Shown: in pieces, positions 1 to 11,210 of the stretch | Layout: every line of letters begins with the position of its first letter | How positions within the stretch are numbered: the stretch's first letter is position 1 | From: Limnomonas spitsbergensis | Lineage: Eukaryota; Chlorophyta; Chlorophyceae; Chlamydomonadales | DNA length: 64,000 nucleotides | NCBI GenBank assembly: GCA_037349105.1 | Contig: JAYJMM010000041.1 | Span: 8,678,501-8,742,500, forward strand | Reading direction: 5' to 3' | Made by a program: the position numbers and the translations under genes | The notes under the pieces: generated by a model | What the model saw: the letters and a program-made list of their open reading frames with translations, nothing else | Told to the model about the DNA's origin: nothing | Databases searched by the model: none

Positions 1-15
1 AGCATACTCACATAC

Positions 16-2848
16 CTATACAGAATCATGCCTTCCAGCCCCGGCCTCGTTGTGGTTTCAAAGCATGCGTCAAAGGCCTCCCCGGTCCTTACTAGCCGCA
101 GTCCAGTTCCGCGCTGCTTGTTGTTCTTGAGCATCCAGAGGCCAGTGTCCTCCCGGGGGTGATGCGATATCCAAGCTATGAGGTGGACGGGAGCAAGGAG
201 AGGGGTATGAGGCAAATGAGGTATGTCGCTCCAAAGCATGGATAAAAGGCCTCCCTGGTCCCGCAGCCTGCCCTGACCAGCAGCCCGCACTGCCTGCTCG
301 TTTTCAGCATCCTCAAGCCCCGGGGGTGATGCGATATCTGAGCTGCGAGGATAAGCTAGGTGGAGAGGCAGACCCTCAATCCAATTTGCGAATTTGTCTT
401 CTGGACATAAAAATGAGCAACGAACAAGGAAAATGCCCAGGCGAAAATGGCAGGACAAGGTATATGTATGCAGGCTCGAGAGGTGGGCGTCATCGGCAGG
501 GTCATGGGCCTTCCCCACATGGAGGGTTATGTGGATTGTGGACGCATCCCCGGCACGGAGGGTAGTGTGGATGCAGCCAGGGACAGGCAGGGACGGGAAA
601 CACCAGCGGGAGGCAATACCGACCTCTGCCCCTGAGGAATCAGGGTTAACAGCTTAGGGTTTAGGGTTGAGCATTGAGGACGGTATGTACGCCGAGGCGG
701 TGCCTATCTTCGGCAACAAGGCAACCACTGCCAGGCCGCCCCGAGAGACCCAAGGCCCATTTGACTAACCCTGCCGGCGGCTGGCGGCCCAATCAGCATG
801 GCTGGCCACATCTGGGGCATCTGGCCGGAGGCCAGAGCTTCACATACATGTGCTTGGATTACCAAAACATAATTGAGGTGGTGCATCCAGGTGCCGAGCT
901 CCCCACATTCATGCACTTGGCAGCGGAAAAACGTCACCCTTGGGGCCGGGGAGCAAGTGAGTGGGGTCTGCCACTATCGATAGAGAGAGGGGGTGGGCGG
1001 CCTGTTGAGGTCTGCCGCACCTGCCCACTCATCCATCTCCTCCGGCAGCTTGAAGGTGCGCGGTACAATCTGGAATGCCGCCTCGTCCCCGTACACGCTA
1101 CGGAGGCTCCGCACCAGAGAGGTCTTGCGGGAGATGCACAAGAAGCCTGGGACGATGGAGACCATCTGGCCTGGAGGGGTAGGGTTTGAACGTGCAGGGT
1201 TCAGGGATCAGGGCTTTAGCTTATGGGCGATGCACAAGAAGCCTGGGACGATGGAGATCATCTGGCCTGGAGGGGTAAAGGCTTGAAGGTGTAGGGTGCA
1301 GATTTCAGGGCTTGAGCTTCTAGGAGATGCACAGGAGGCCTCGGACGGTGGGACCATGTGGCTCTGAGGATAAAAGGGGTTCAGGGTCTCATTCAGAGCA
1401 TGTCCCTGACCCACCTGGGCTTCATTTCAGTCCGCCCCAAGCATTTTGTATTCATTTATCAATATTTTATTCATGTATGGTACTGTAGATTTGAATTGCC
1501 TTCCCCCAGATGTGAATTCATTCTTTCTTCAATGCTTGTCCCAGGGCAAATAATTGACGAAAAAACTCAACTTCCGACTGAAACTGGCATTTACAATTAA
1601 GGATTCGAAATGTTAATGAATCCTCACCCCCAAGCAACGTTGTGTTCGAGGTCAGGCAACTCTAATGTACCGTACGGTATGCATTCATGCCCGGGGATTT
1701 CTTCATACCTGGTCGCAGGATCTCCGCAGCCAGCATTGCCTTTGCGGTGATGGTCCAGAGTAGATCCCATGCATCCATGTGCATGTAGCCGTAGTCCTTG
1801 ATCTTCATCTTGGCAGAGGTGACTGCATCCAGCTTAGGAGGGCCGCCGGTCTGCAGCGAAAAAACATAACCCGGTAACATACCATTATTTTATCAGCACA
1901 CAAACAACTAATACAGCAAGCATTACTGGGTTTACTGCACGTGAGAAGTGCAGGTCAGGTCAACCCTAGAGGGTGGCTGCAGTTGCTCTTAGATTAATTT
2001 GAAAAAGGTCAAGCAAGCATAGTATCACCTGCATTTCTAATTAATCATCCCAAGCATGGTGCAGCCCTAGATGCATAAAATCTGAATGATATGACTATAC
2101 GAGTCTAGAACTAAAATGACGCAGTGCAGGGGCAGAAGGTGTTGAGGAACATTGCAGCATGCACAAGTCTAACCATTTTGATTCTTGAAGTAACAGGCAG
2201 CACCCAGCCACAATGCTTGCGGATAGCTCTCTCCCCAGGCCAGAGTGGTGAATGACAGCTGGGTTTTTGATCCACGCACGTGCCCATACTACCGTATTCA
2301 TAAATTAATTTAAAAAAGCTAGGCCCCCACAGGCCACAACAACGTGATTATTGTTATTATTATAGCCCACACTTGTACCCTGATTCTGCTCACCTTCTTG
2401 CCTCCAGTAGCCACCAGCGCCCTCTCCACCAGGGCAGCCGAGGCAGGACTGCTCAGCACCTAATCTCACAAGGAAGGATGGGCACAAGGGGGGCATCAGC
2501 GGTACAACTTGTTGAGACTCATCTATTCACATGCCATCATGTCTACAGCGCCCTTGCCCAGCAGTCAAGATGATGGCAGGTGTTCTGCATTCAGGCGTTT
2601 GTCCTCTATCCTCCCGGCTTATTTCCCTCCCGTGCATATGCGCAGGGTTGGCCCTGAGTCCCTGACACAAGCGTGCGCTGGTTGATTTGGTGTGGCAAGC
2701 GTAGCATAAAACCGGATGGTACATCTACCAAGCACTGATTTGTTAACTCCAAAGACTCAAAACGCATTTCTCACCTGATAGTCAATCCAGAACCGGAATT
2801 GGCCTTTTGATGGCTCAAAGGAGGCTGGGGCTTGAGGGCTTCGACTCA
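16..2848 (-). CDS. Tubulin-tyrosine-ligase-like (TTL domain) enzyme, 5' and 3' partial
   Basis: Four phase-compatible exons on the minus strand: 2848-2775, 1850-1709, 1170-1021 and 175-16. The last ends at a GTATGTGAG donor, so the gene continues beyond the left edge. The joined protein shows TTL features in order: AWDLLWTITAK, then GQMVSIVPGFLCISRKTSLV, then IVPRTFKLPEEMDEW, then the ATP-grasp segment LWMLKNNKQRGTGLRLV. TTL-like enzymes ligate tyrosine, glutamate or glycine to tubulin tails, usually in cilia. The exact amino acid added cannot be told from this part. The first exon shown (FRFWIDYQ) starts at an acceptor, so 5' exons are missing; I could not find them with confidence further upstream. 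Tandem copies of two of the exons lie in the introns. Family call is good, exon limits are likely right, and substrate is unknown. Confidence 0.72.
225..365 (-). repeat. Degenerate copy of TTL-like exon 16-175 in the upstream intron
   Basis: On the minus strand this stretch repeats the exon at 16-175: the ATATCGCATCACCCCCGGG start, a decayed CTGAAAACGAGCAGGCAG middle and the GGGAGGCCTTT..CATGCTTTG end, about 185 bp away. The frame is broken by indels and the copy is not expected to code. It sits between the real exon and exon 1021-1170. Confidence 0.65.
1222..1375 (-). repeat. Two tandem copies of the acceptor edge of TTL-like exon 1021-1170
   Basis: The exon edge (plus-strand view GATGCACAAGAAGCCTGGGA followed by CGATGGAGACCATCTGGCC) recurs at about 1222-1278 almost unchanged and at about 1321-1375 more decayed, with a period near 95-100 bp. 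Each copy carries the CCAG acceptor and its pyrimidine tract. The spacers between them carry telomere-like GGGTTCAGGG words. Confidence 0.75.
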
Positions 2849-5611
2849 CTGCACACAAGTCCAGCAGCAAGGGGGAAATCAACCTGGGGGCTGGCGGACG
2901 TCCAAGATCGTGAAAGGTCTGGGGCGCACAATAGTGTCCATTTGTGCATGCAAGCAAGTCGTGCAGTCAGGTAGTGTGCATTCAGGCAAGCAAGGCAAGC
3001 CAGCACTTCCTGAGCAGCATTATAAGGCAAGGCAAGCGCCACTGTTTGATTAAGGGTGCTTCGGCTTAAATCAGCAGCAGCATAATTTGTGGCTGGGTGT
3101 CCTAATGCGAGGACGGAGCCTAGCTGCTTGGGCCGCCAGCTGTCGGGCATAGGCCCGTCCATGTTTGGCCCCCATTCGCCCAGGGGCGCCTGTTTAGGTC
3201 TCCCAGTATAGGTCTGGTGCGTAGTAAAATAAAATTGGCAAGCGTGGCCTGCAGTAAATAGCAACTGTTGCATGAACGGGAACCTGTTGGCATGTACAAG
3301 GCCAGGCGGGGACAAACGCTTTAGCTAACCATTTCCTGAACATGCTTCTGCACTCCGGTTAGTTTTTTTGAGCTCTTTTGGTTGGTCTTGACAATCGGGA
3401 GGCAGGCTTTTTGAGCTCACATGTCATAGCAGGGTTGAAACGCCATGCGTCCATGTCGCATGCGCAATACCGGTATGGCGCTTGGAAGGCATGTGGCTTG
3501 AAAGGGGCACATGCTTTACAACCACAATCTTAACCGCGCCGCTGAACCAATTAGTTGAGTGTGAGGCTCACATGTGATAACCGGGATAAAGGCGCCTTGT
3601 CGTATGCACGGCAGCCATGTGGGCGGCCTGCCAGCCCATTTGAATACGGTCCAGGGTTTGCTGCTCCTATTTCGTCGCATTGCAGCTTTTGCAGATGCTT
3701 TGGAGTGCCATTGGATCGACGATCTGTCCTGGTCAGTTGGCTGCTGCGCTCGCCACTCGGGCCCCCGGCTGCTGGCGGTAGTAACTTCGGCTGACGATGA
3801 GGCACGAACGCCAGTTGCCATTACAGCCAAATCATTGGCTTGACTCTAGTATTTCGAAGTAGAGAGCAGTTGTAGGTGCCGCATACGATACGCTGAAACG
3901 TACCATCATCGGACTTGCACTGGCTCTCGTCGCCAGCTCACGGCGATGTAATTTGATGGAATGTGTGAACCAGGGTGTGAACACGCTCCTTGCTACAGCG
4001 CCCTAGGCCTAGGAGGTCAAAGCTCTTAGACACAAATCCCTCTGACTTATCTTAAATGCGTTCGACTTCCCTGTCTTCACAATTTCTCGATAGCTGCTAC
4101 CGCTCTACCTCTCTACGCTGTACCATATAGATTATCTTAGCCATTGCCGTATTCTTGATGCCTGGATTCGGCACTTTCTTTCTTTCTAGCTTCCGGTAGT
4201 GGGCTTCTTTGTTCCTTTTTCCTGCCTCCCAATATACTCTAGCCATAACTGCACCTCCTTCTTCCGGGACCAGCACCGACGCTTGGTAACTTCCATGAGG
4301 AAGGGCGCCAGGCCGCAAGAGGCCCCGACGCTGTTCGGCAGCCCGTCAGCAGGGGCACCCCTCGGTCCCGCACAGCAAGTCTGGGATGGACGGCTTCTAG
4401 TTGGAGTGGACGGCATCCATCAGGCAAGCTCACGTAGCACACCTAGCTCCTAAAAAGGCCAACTTTATGCTCCGCGTACTCGCGGCCTGGCGCCACATGG
4501 TGCACCTGCCGCTCATGCTAGGCAGTGCAGTTCTAAAGACGAGCCGGAACTTCGATTGCTTGCTGGTTGCAAAGGTCATTCCAATGTCCATTTTGCCATG
4601 GGGCTTCCAAATTACGCCCATGCACACTGAGGTGCACATGCATGCATTCCGCAAGCACCGACACCGTCACAGCTTCCGTTTAATGTGAATGATTTCACAG
4701 CTTCCTTTAAATGTGAATTATGAAGCAATTATTTCAAACTGATGCCGTGCTACTTGTGAACCAGGAAGCCTGGTCCTGGCTCACGCCTCCTCCCCTCTCT
4801 TTATTTAAGAGTGTGGCGCAGTTACAATTCAGCTACATCAACTGCCTATGGCTGTGGCGGCCTAGTGTAGAAATTCCTGTCATGAATTCCTTGGGGCACA
4901 TAAAAACAATTGCACCTCCCGGCACCTGCCTTGTTGCATGCAGGCGGAAGCGCAACCGAATGGCAGGAAGCCTGGCGTACAAGCAGATGTGCCAAAGCGG
5001 ACTGCCATGCTCGCGGAGCACTCCATCACAGCCAACAAGGGCACAAAACACTCAGGGCAGGTGGGTGACCTATGGCATGCGAATTTGACGCATGTTTTTA
5101 CTTTTACGGTATGGTATGATCCAGAATTGTGCCAGGGAGCAAGTTGAGTCAGGTACTCAGGTGTACAGGCATCTGATGACACGTCCTGGAGTCTGCTTGC
5201 TTGATTGTCATATACCGGTACGGAATCCTACAGATATAACGGTAGTCTGGTGGTATGCATATAGTCATATAGCATTGCTCCCCACATCCCAAGGTTTGAG
5301 TTCCTCATACCTTGGGATGCGGGCCTGCTATCGCACCCTCGCAGGCCTCTTCTGTACACTCAACTTTCTAAGTCCTGCTGTGCAAAATAAATCCATGCCT
5401 CCCCCCGAGCGGTGTGGGGGGGGGGAAACGTGCTCAGTGCATACCGGTACTCTATCCGTTCATACCAAAAGGGCACACGAGTGCCTTGTGACGGCACCAT
5501 GTGAGGCTGGCATGAGCATGTGTTTATAGACATTTGTAAATCAAATAAGTTCCGCCCTTTCGATGGCAGGCCCTATCTGGTCATCATGCCAACAAGGCGC
5601 ACGAGTGCCCT
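2849..5611. other. Spacer with no gene I can support
   Basis: Scattered short open frames only. A piece at about 3075-3165 resembles dispersed repeat family A (CTGCTTGGGCCGCCAGCT and GCATAGGCCCGTCCATG), and 4818-4866 is a clearer 5' piece of the same family. A codon-like stretch at about 4240-4400 (plus frame FFRDQHRRLVTSMRKG) could be a decayed exon or element fragment; I do not recognise it. Upstream TTL-like exons may also hide at the left of this stretch. Confidence 0.4.
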
Positions 5612-6874
5612 ATGACACCGCCGCGTGTCGCTGGAGTGAGCATGGCACCGGTGGCGGGGAATGTCGACTTCTCGTTTCCCGAGCTAGGCGCGGCCCCGCA
5701 GCAGCAGCAGCGTCAGCCCGGTGGGGCAGACGCCGCGAGCAATACCACGAAAGCCAGCGTTGGGAAACGGACCATGTCTCTCAAAGTGACCGTTCAGAAT
5801 GCCGCCGGTGGCCCGTCAGGTGCCGGTGACAGCCATGGCCACCACCACCATCCTGCAGGCGGCCGCTTGAACTCACTCCCCGCCGCGCCTTCGTTGCTGG
5901 GTGCCGCGGGCTCATTGGACCACTTGGCTGGCGCGGGGCCTGCCGGTGGGCGGCAGTTCATGGCTGAGGGCCGGGCGGTGACGCTGACCCGCGTGCCTGG
6001 AGGACTGCTGGTCCCGGAGCCGCAGCAGGGGGATGAAGATTCTGTGCCCTGTTCTCCCATGAACAACAATCTGGTGTACTATCAAGAAATCAATGAGGCG
6101 GACTCGTTATGGTGAGAGCCGGGGATCTTGTTTGGGGTGGTTTTTCGCCCCAGGCGACTGAGATGGCGATTCATAAACAGTTGCGAGATAGGGTGGAGGA
6201 GTGGCGGTATGCGTAGGGGGCTGTTGAGCAGGAGAGAGGGAGGGTGCTTATCATGCCCCTTGATCAAGGTGTCTTTGTGAAGGGGAGCACAGGTGTGTGT
6301 AGGGTCGTGGTAGCTGAACTGTAGCTGACAGACCTCTGGGACAGCAGAGGTGTGTGTAGGGTTGGTCATTCAATTACTGTGATAGCTCTCTGCAACCTAG
6401 AGCTGCATCTCACGTTCTACAAAGCTGTTTGTTGCCCATGTGAGGCCTATAACTTAGTAACTAACGAGTCAATCTGCGACGAAACCGGTAACAGCCAACA
6501 TGTATAGCCGTTATGATAGGAAGTAACCCCTCGTTGTCGCTGTGTATGGACGTGCGAATGCAACCCCGCGTGTGTGGTATGCCCCCCCTGAACCTGTGAC
6601 TCTCACACCCACTCCTTGCAGCGGTACGCCTCCCTCGATCAGCATCTCGACACTGAATCGAGAGTTCGACCCCTGCTACCCGCTGGGCCCGCTCAGCCCC
6701 TCCATTCTCACTCTCTGCGGGCCACTGAGCGAGATGGAGGTGCGCAATCGCAGCGGCGGTGGCGAGGGCTGCATGGGGCTGTGGTGCAGCACCAGCTACG
6801 GGGACCTGCCGGATATGAGGGAGTGCAACTCACCGTACCTCAAGTCTCGTGACTCGCCAGCGGGAGTGCTGTAA
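5612..6874 (+). CDS. Unknown protein, two exons, His/Gly/Pro-rich N-half
   Basis: Exon 1 is 5612-6111 (donor TTATG|GTGAGAG) and exon 2 is 6622-6874 (acceptor CTCCTTGCAG). Together they give 250 codons plus a TAA stop, in phase. A second in-frame ATG at 5642 is an alternative start. The first half is low complexity (QQQQRQ, SHGHHHHPAGG) and likely disordered. The second half is compact and Cys/Pro/Leu-rich (EFDPCYPLGPLSPSILTLCG) and may be the conserved part. I recognise no domain, signal peptide or membrane segment. An unseen 5' exon is possible. The last 110 bp of the gene, stop included, are duplicated just downstream. The gene model is moderately supported and its function is unknown. Confidence 0.5.
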
Positions 6875-6891
6875 ATGTGCAGAGTGCAACA

Positions 6892-7003
6892 GCCCGGGCT
6901 GCATGAGGCTGTGGCGGGGCACTGGAAAGGGGACCTGCCAGACATGAGGAAGAGCAGCTCGCCATCCTCCTGGTCTTGCAACTCACTGGTGGGAGTGCCG
7001 TGA
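6892..7003 (+). repeat. Tandem decayed copy of the 3' end of the upstream gene
   Basis: This segment matches 6763-6874 along its length: GGGCTGCATG.GGCTGTGG, then GGGGACCTGCC, then ATGAGG, then a final GGGAGTGC followed by a stop triplet (TGA here, TAA in the gene). Several indels separate the two. It lies 18 bp after the real stop. Confidence 0.8.
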
Positions 7004-9364
7004 TATGTTGGACGGACTAGGAAGCAGCTAAGCGGCTAGGGCAGGGATGAAGGATCCCTGGTTTGCGCCCCACCAGCCTGATCAAAGGTTACAAGCTGCC
7101 CATGCTAGGTCATAAGACAAGGATCAAGCGTGCTCAGCAGACGCTCTTGTATGTGTGGTGGGTGATGTGCTGGGTGGGCCCCTCCTGCCAATGAAGGAGC
7201 TGCAGAGAGCCAGTTGACTCGAGAGCCTGCTGCTGCTGTGCCTGCATCTACCTCCTCCTTCGGCTATGAGCTGCAAGTTCTGGGTGTTCTTAGGGCTGTC
7301 TTGGCGGCGCCCGAAGAAGCTACGAGGATTTGAGAAAAGAGGAGAGGAACTAAATGGTTCTCTCCTTTTCAGAAGATTATTCAGGCGTGCGACTGTGGTG
7401 ATCTCCGGAAAAGCTAACGTCGATTGCTCAGGGAATGGTGATAAGAGTGACCTTTCATAATGTGTTTTCCCTCTATCACAGGGTGCTGGGCTCTCAGTCC
7501 CAGCTAAATGGACTTGGGTGGTGGAGCAGAGAGCCTTATCCTAGCTTTGGTCTTTTGGACTTGCTTTTGCTAATTCCGTACATTTTTATTGATAAATCCT
7601 GTTCAGAACCAGCACCAGAAGGGTCTGGGGCGGAAAATACCCAATACCACACCCTTCCCCCTTATTCTTGTCCTTATGACGTTTCAGGGTCACCTTGAGT
7701 GACTGCTCTGCGTGCAGTGCTTGTCGCGCCTGTTGCCTTCGCTGATGCCAGGGAGTCAAGTAGATCCAGCACGTGGATGCCTTCCCGTACCGGTAATATT
7801 TGTATCTGACATCGAACTGATGGCAAAGTTTTGCTGATTTTTCTCCAATAATCTTGCTTGTGTCACTAATAGCCTCTGCCTTTTTACCAGCTTGGACTAT
7901 TTCTACCTACCTGGAGGAGTGAAAGCTCCATGGCTTCCTTTATGCAAACCGGGTAGCTTAGATCCAATAACACGAAAAAAAATTGCAGAATTTGAATCTG
8001 AAGCCCGAATGGAACTCAAGCTGAGCGGGTCCCAACAGAGGGGCCATGTTGTTTGATTCGTCTCTCTACGCTTCAGAGTGTTGTGTCTGGTGAAGCTGGA
8101 GGTGTATAATGAGAGAATGCTTTGCAATAACGCACACGTCCATCTCTCATCATTGTCCAGCATGAGATCACAAGGTCATGATCATGTAAATGATAAGGTA
8201 GCTAGCATATTAGGGAGTAGGATGCACTTGCAGTCACAAGGCATTGGCATCCTTGTTGCAAAATCAAAAGCCGGGATCGATATAAATTGGATCAGAAAAG
8301 AGCTAAAGGAAAATCGGGGTGGGGGGGGGCGGTGATGGACAGAAGTCGGGTGCAGAAATGAAAGCTACCCCCCCCCCCCCCCCCAAGATACAATGAATGT
8401 ACAACCACCCTGTTTTACCGGTGTCTTACCATTCTCTCAACCCTTTCTTTCACTCTTGCTCCTGCACTTCACCCTGGTGGTGATCCCATTCAGAGACAGC
8501 GTCGTCTGCGAATTTAAGACATTTATACAAAGCTCACAGGTTTATAAACTCTCCATTGTTAATCTGTAGGAGAGCAGTTTTCGAGCCGTGTCACCTCCTT
8601 ATGCCAATATGGCATGCCCAGGGGGTTTGATGTTCATGCACGTCATCTAATATGATTCATATGGACATCATTGGATATGAGGAATGCAACGAAGCAGCTC
8701 AGAGGATGCAGCTCTTATCTCAATCTGATGTCCTCGACAGCAACTGATTAAAAAGTGTGTATCTCCTTATTTACCCTTTTCTTTACCTCATTCCTCCTTC
8801 CCTGCCACAATCTTGAAGAAACCCATGGGATATTCGCCCGTATTAATACCGGGGTTCTATTGATTTCTTTTTTTTCTATTCGCTCATGCTTTGCCACGCG
8901 TCTAGGCACCGAAATGCCGTGCTCCGGATGTCACACAGAATGATAAATGTGTTGCCGTCGGTCAGTGTCGAGCTAGAGATTTCTTCCTAATCAGTGTGGG
9001 CGTGAGATTTTTAATCCTACTTTTTTCTAGGCACATTTTTACAGTCTCCCTACCGGGGCAAGGTGATCCTTAAATAAAAATAATTTTGGAATGCGTCATT
9101 TACAACTTGGGGTGGTGGGTAACATCACTTGTATTCTTGTTTACCCTCCGAAGAGAAGGTCGAGGGATTGGTGAGGGGGGAATCAGGGGATTTTGACCCC
9201 CTGGTTGAAGGAGCTCTGGTTGAAGTAAGAAAGTTGAGTGCGGAACATGTGGCTCAGATCTAATGTGGCCTGGCAGTGTCGATCCCTTATTTCGACACAG
9301 CTTCATATATACCTCCCTTGACCGACCTGTATCTTGATTACCTTCTCAGCCTTACCTTGTCCAT
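7004..9364. other. Spacer, no supported gene; homopolymer tracts
   Basis: AT-richer spacer between two plus-strand genes. It holds a G-run near 8321-8330, a C-run of about 18 at 8367-8384 and a TACCGGTA palindrome at 7788. Short open frames at 7266-7698 and 8078-8335 have no recognisable features or convincing splice context. The 3' UTR of the upstream gene and the promoter of the downstream gene must lie here, but I could not place either. Confidence 0.4.
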
Positions 9365-11210
9365 ATGGCTCTTTCCTGTAGATCCGCTTCCCTTCAAGGA
9401 TTTCGGCAGCCTGGGGTGCAGCGTAGGTGGGTGAGGTTGACACCGATCGTGCTGTCATACCGATCTGTGCATGTAAGTGTGTGGCTGTATCTATTGCCTC
9501 TCCCTCAACAGGAGCATCATCGCACCTCGCGCTAGCCGGCAATCAGTCGTGCGCGTGCAGTCGCTATTCGGGGGTGCAGGCGGTGGTGGGGGCAACCCCT
9601 TCGACATGAAGAATCTGATGGAGAGCGTGAAGAAGGCACAGGGAATGGTGCAGCAGGAGACAACTCGTGTACAAGCCGAGCTGGCAAGGTAGATAAAATC
9701 AGCTGGTCAGAAGCCTGGCTGCTGGATGGATCTCAAAGGTTGCTGCTGCTAATGCTGCATGGTCGCCACACTGCGTGGTTGCTACATGGTTTTGTCGTTG
9801 CATGACTCTGCTGATGCTCCTGCTGTTGCTGCTGCAAGCATGGTTGCCTCACTACATGCCGTTGTGGTGCCCATGCAGCACCGAGTTTGAGGGCTACGAT
9901 GAGGATGAGACTGTCAGGGTAAGTTTCACCGGTTCCTACTGACAAGACAATGCATACATTGCAAGGGTTGCAATGTCTTTGATCTATAGTAGTGCTTCGC
10001 TGTGAGTGACCTTGGTTATTCTGCGTGAATACATGTACAAATCCTCAGGTTGTGATTCTTGGTTGTGATGTCGGGGAATCAGGAGCCCAAGCAAGTAGCT
10101 ACTGATTATTTGTCGCCTCAAACATGAAACCTTTCCCCTCCCAACAGTGAGCTGAAAGTGATTATACTTCTTTACTTGTGTTTGGTGACCAAGGATGTTA
10201 TTTGGGAAATCAGGAGCCAAAGTCTGTGGACATGACACAAGGAACTATTGATGCTGCATGAAAATATGGATTTGCTATGAATTCTACCTCCTAATTTGCA
10301 ACCTGCAGGTGGTGATGTCAGGGAATCAGGAGCCTAAGTCAGTGGACATCACGCAAGCAGCCATTGATTCTGGGCCGGAGGTGAGGGCCGTGGCTCAACC
10401 TGCCTGCATTTGAAATAGGCCCATGCAGCCCTTTGCACACCATGTATGAAACTTAGCTTAGGCAAGCCTAAGCCTCTTAACCAAGGCCAGGCCATGGCAT
10501 GCCGCAGAAATAGCTCCCAGCAAAAAATCATTGCGGGTATTAACTGTCATAAAAGAACCGCATCAAAGATCAACCAGGCCAATCATCAGGCCAGTCTTGT
10601 TCCTTCATGCTGCCCTCTTCTCACAAATTAAAAAAAGAAGCTAGGCCTGGAGCTCGGTTAATAGTTGTACCGCCTGACTGAACCATGCAGGACTTGTCAC
10701 GACGCGTGACGTTGGCCATGCGGGACTCACATGGGAAGAGCGTTGCAGTGAGTGTGGGCAGGACGGCCGGTGGAGATTTTGAAGGATAACTTCATGATGT
10801 GATAACTTGATATCAGTAATGTGATCCTACCATTTTGCAGCTTTCAGATAGGACTGGAATTGTTGGCCATTATGTCAAGGGTTATGGCACAGCAAGCTGA
10901 GAAGTCTCTCATCTCATTATCTGTTTATGGGCCTTATATGTTTTTTCATCTGTATCTATCTGAACCACCTGTCGTGCTATTATTCCAAAGTTCGTGCCCG
11001 CTTGAGGTGGAGCTGGTTAGGGGAAGCGGGAATGTGGATTGATGCTGGGCCATGTGTTGCCTCCTTCGCACGAAGGAGAAAATAAATGAGATTCGAATAG
11101 GCCCTTCCTCAGCTAACCCTTAACACTGTATTGCACAGGGCATGAAGGAGAAGATGAAAGAGCTCGCAAAGAACCTGGGTATTCCCAACCCAGGTGCCCT
11201 CAACATGTGA
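9365..11210 (+). CDS. YbaB/EbfC-family nucleoid-associated-like protein, probably plastid-targeted
   Basis: Six exons: 9365-9426, 9512-9688, 9879-9918, 10309-10380, 10691-10747 and 11139-11210 (TGA). They sum to 160 codons, with GT-AG borders and matching phases throughout. The first 40 residues (MALSCRSASLQGFRQPGVQR, then Arg/Ser-rich, no acidic residue) look like a chloroplast transit peptide. The mature part has the family hallmarks: FGG..GGGGGNPFDMKNLMESVKKAQ, a Gln/Glu helix, VRVVMSGNQEPKSVDI, and the C-terminal helix MKEKMKELAKNLGIPNPG. Bacterial YbaB binds DNA as a dimer; plant relatives act in plastids (STIC2-like), where a role with thylakoid protein targeting has been proposed. The gene is complete and ordinary in itself. 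Its intron 3 carries decayed copies of exon 4. Confidence 0.9.
10048..10258 (+). repeat. Two decayed copies of exon 4 of the YbaB-like gene
   Basis: Exon 4 (10309-10380) begins GTGGTGATGTCAGGGAATCA. A copy at about 10060-10098 reads TTGTGATGTCGGGGAATCAG then GAGCCCAAGCAAGTAG. A second at about 10190-10258 reads GGAAATCAGGAGCCAAAGTC then TGTGGACATGACACAAGG. The first carries an early TAG and neither keeps a clean acceptor. Both precede the functional exon in the same intron at roughly 120-bp spacing. Confidence 0.82.

Noticed and set aside
704..937. 77-codon minus frame between two TTL-like exons
   Set aside because: The flanking exons join directly in phase (GCA G|CT TGG) and give a continuous TTL domain, so this stretch is intron.
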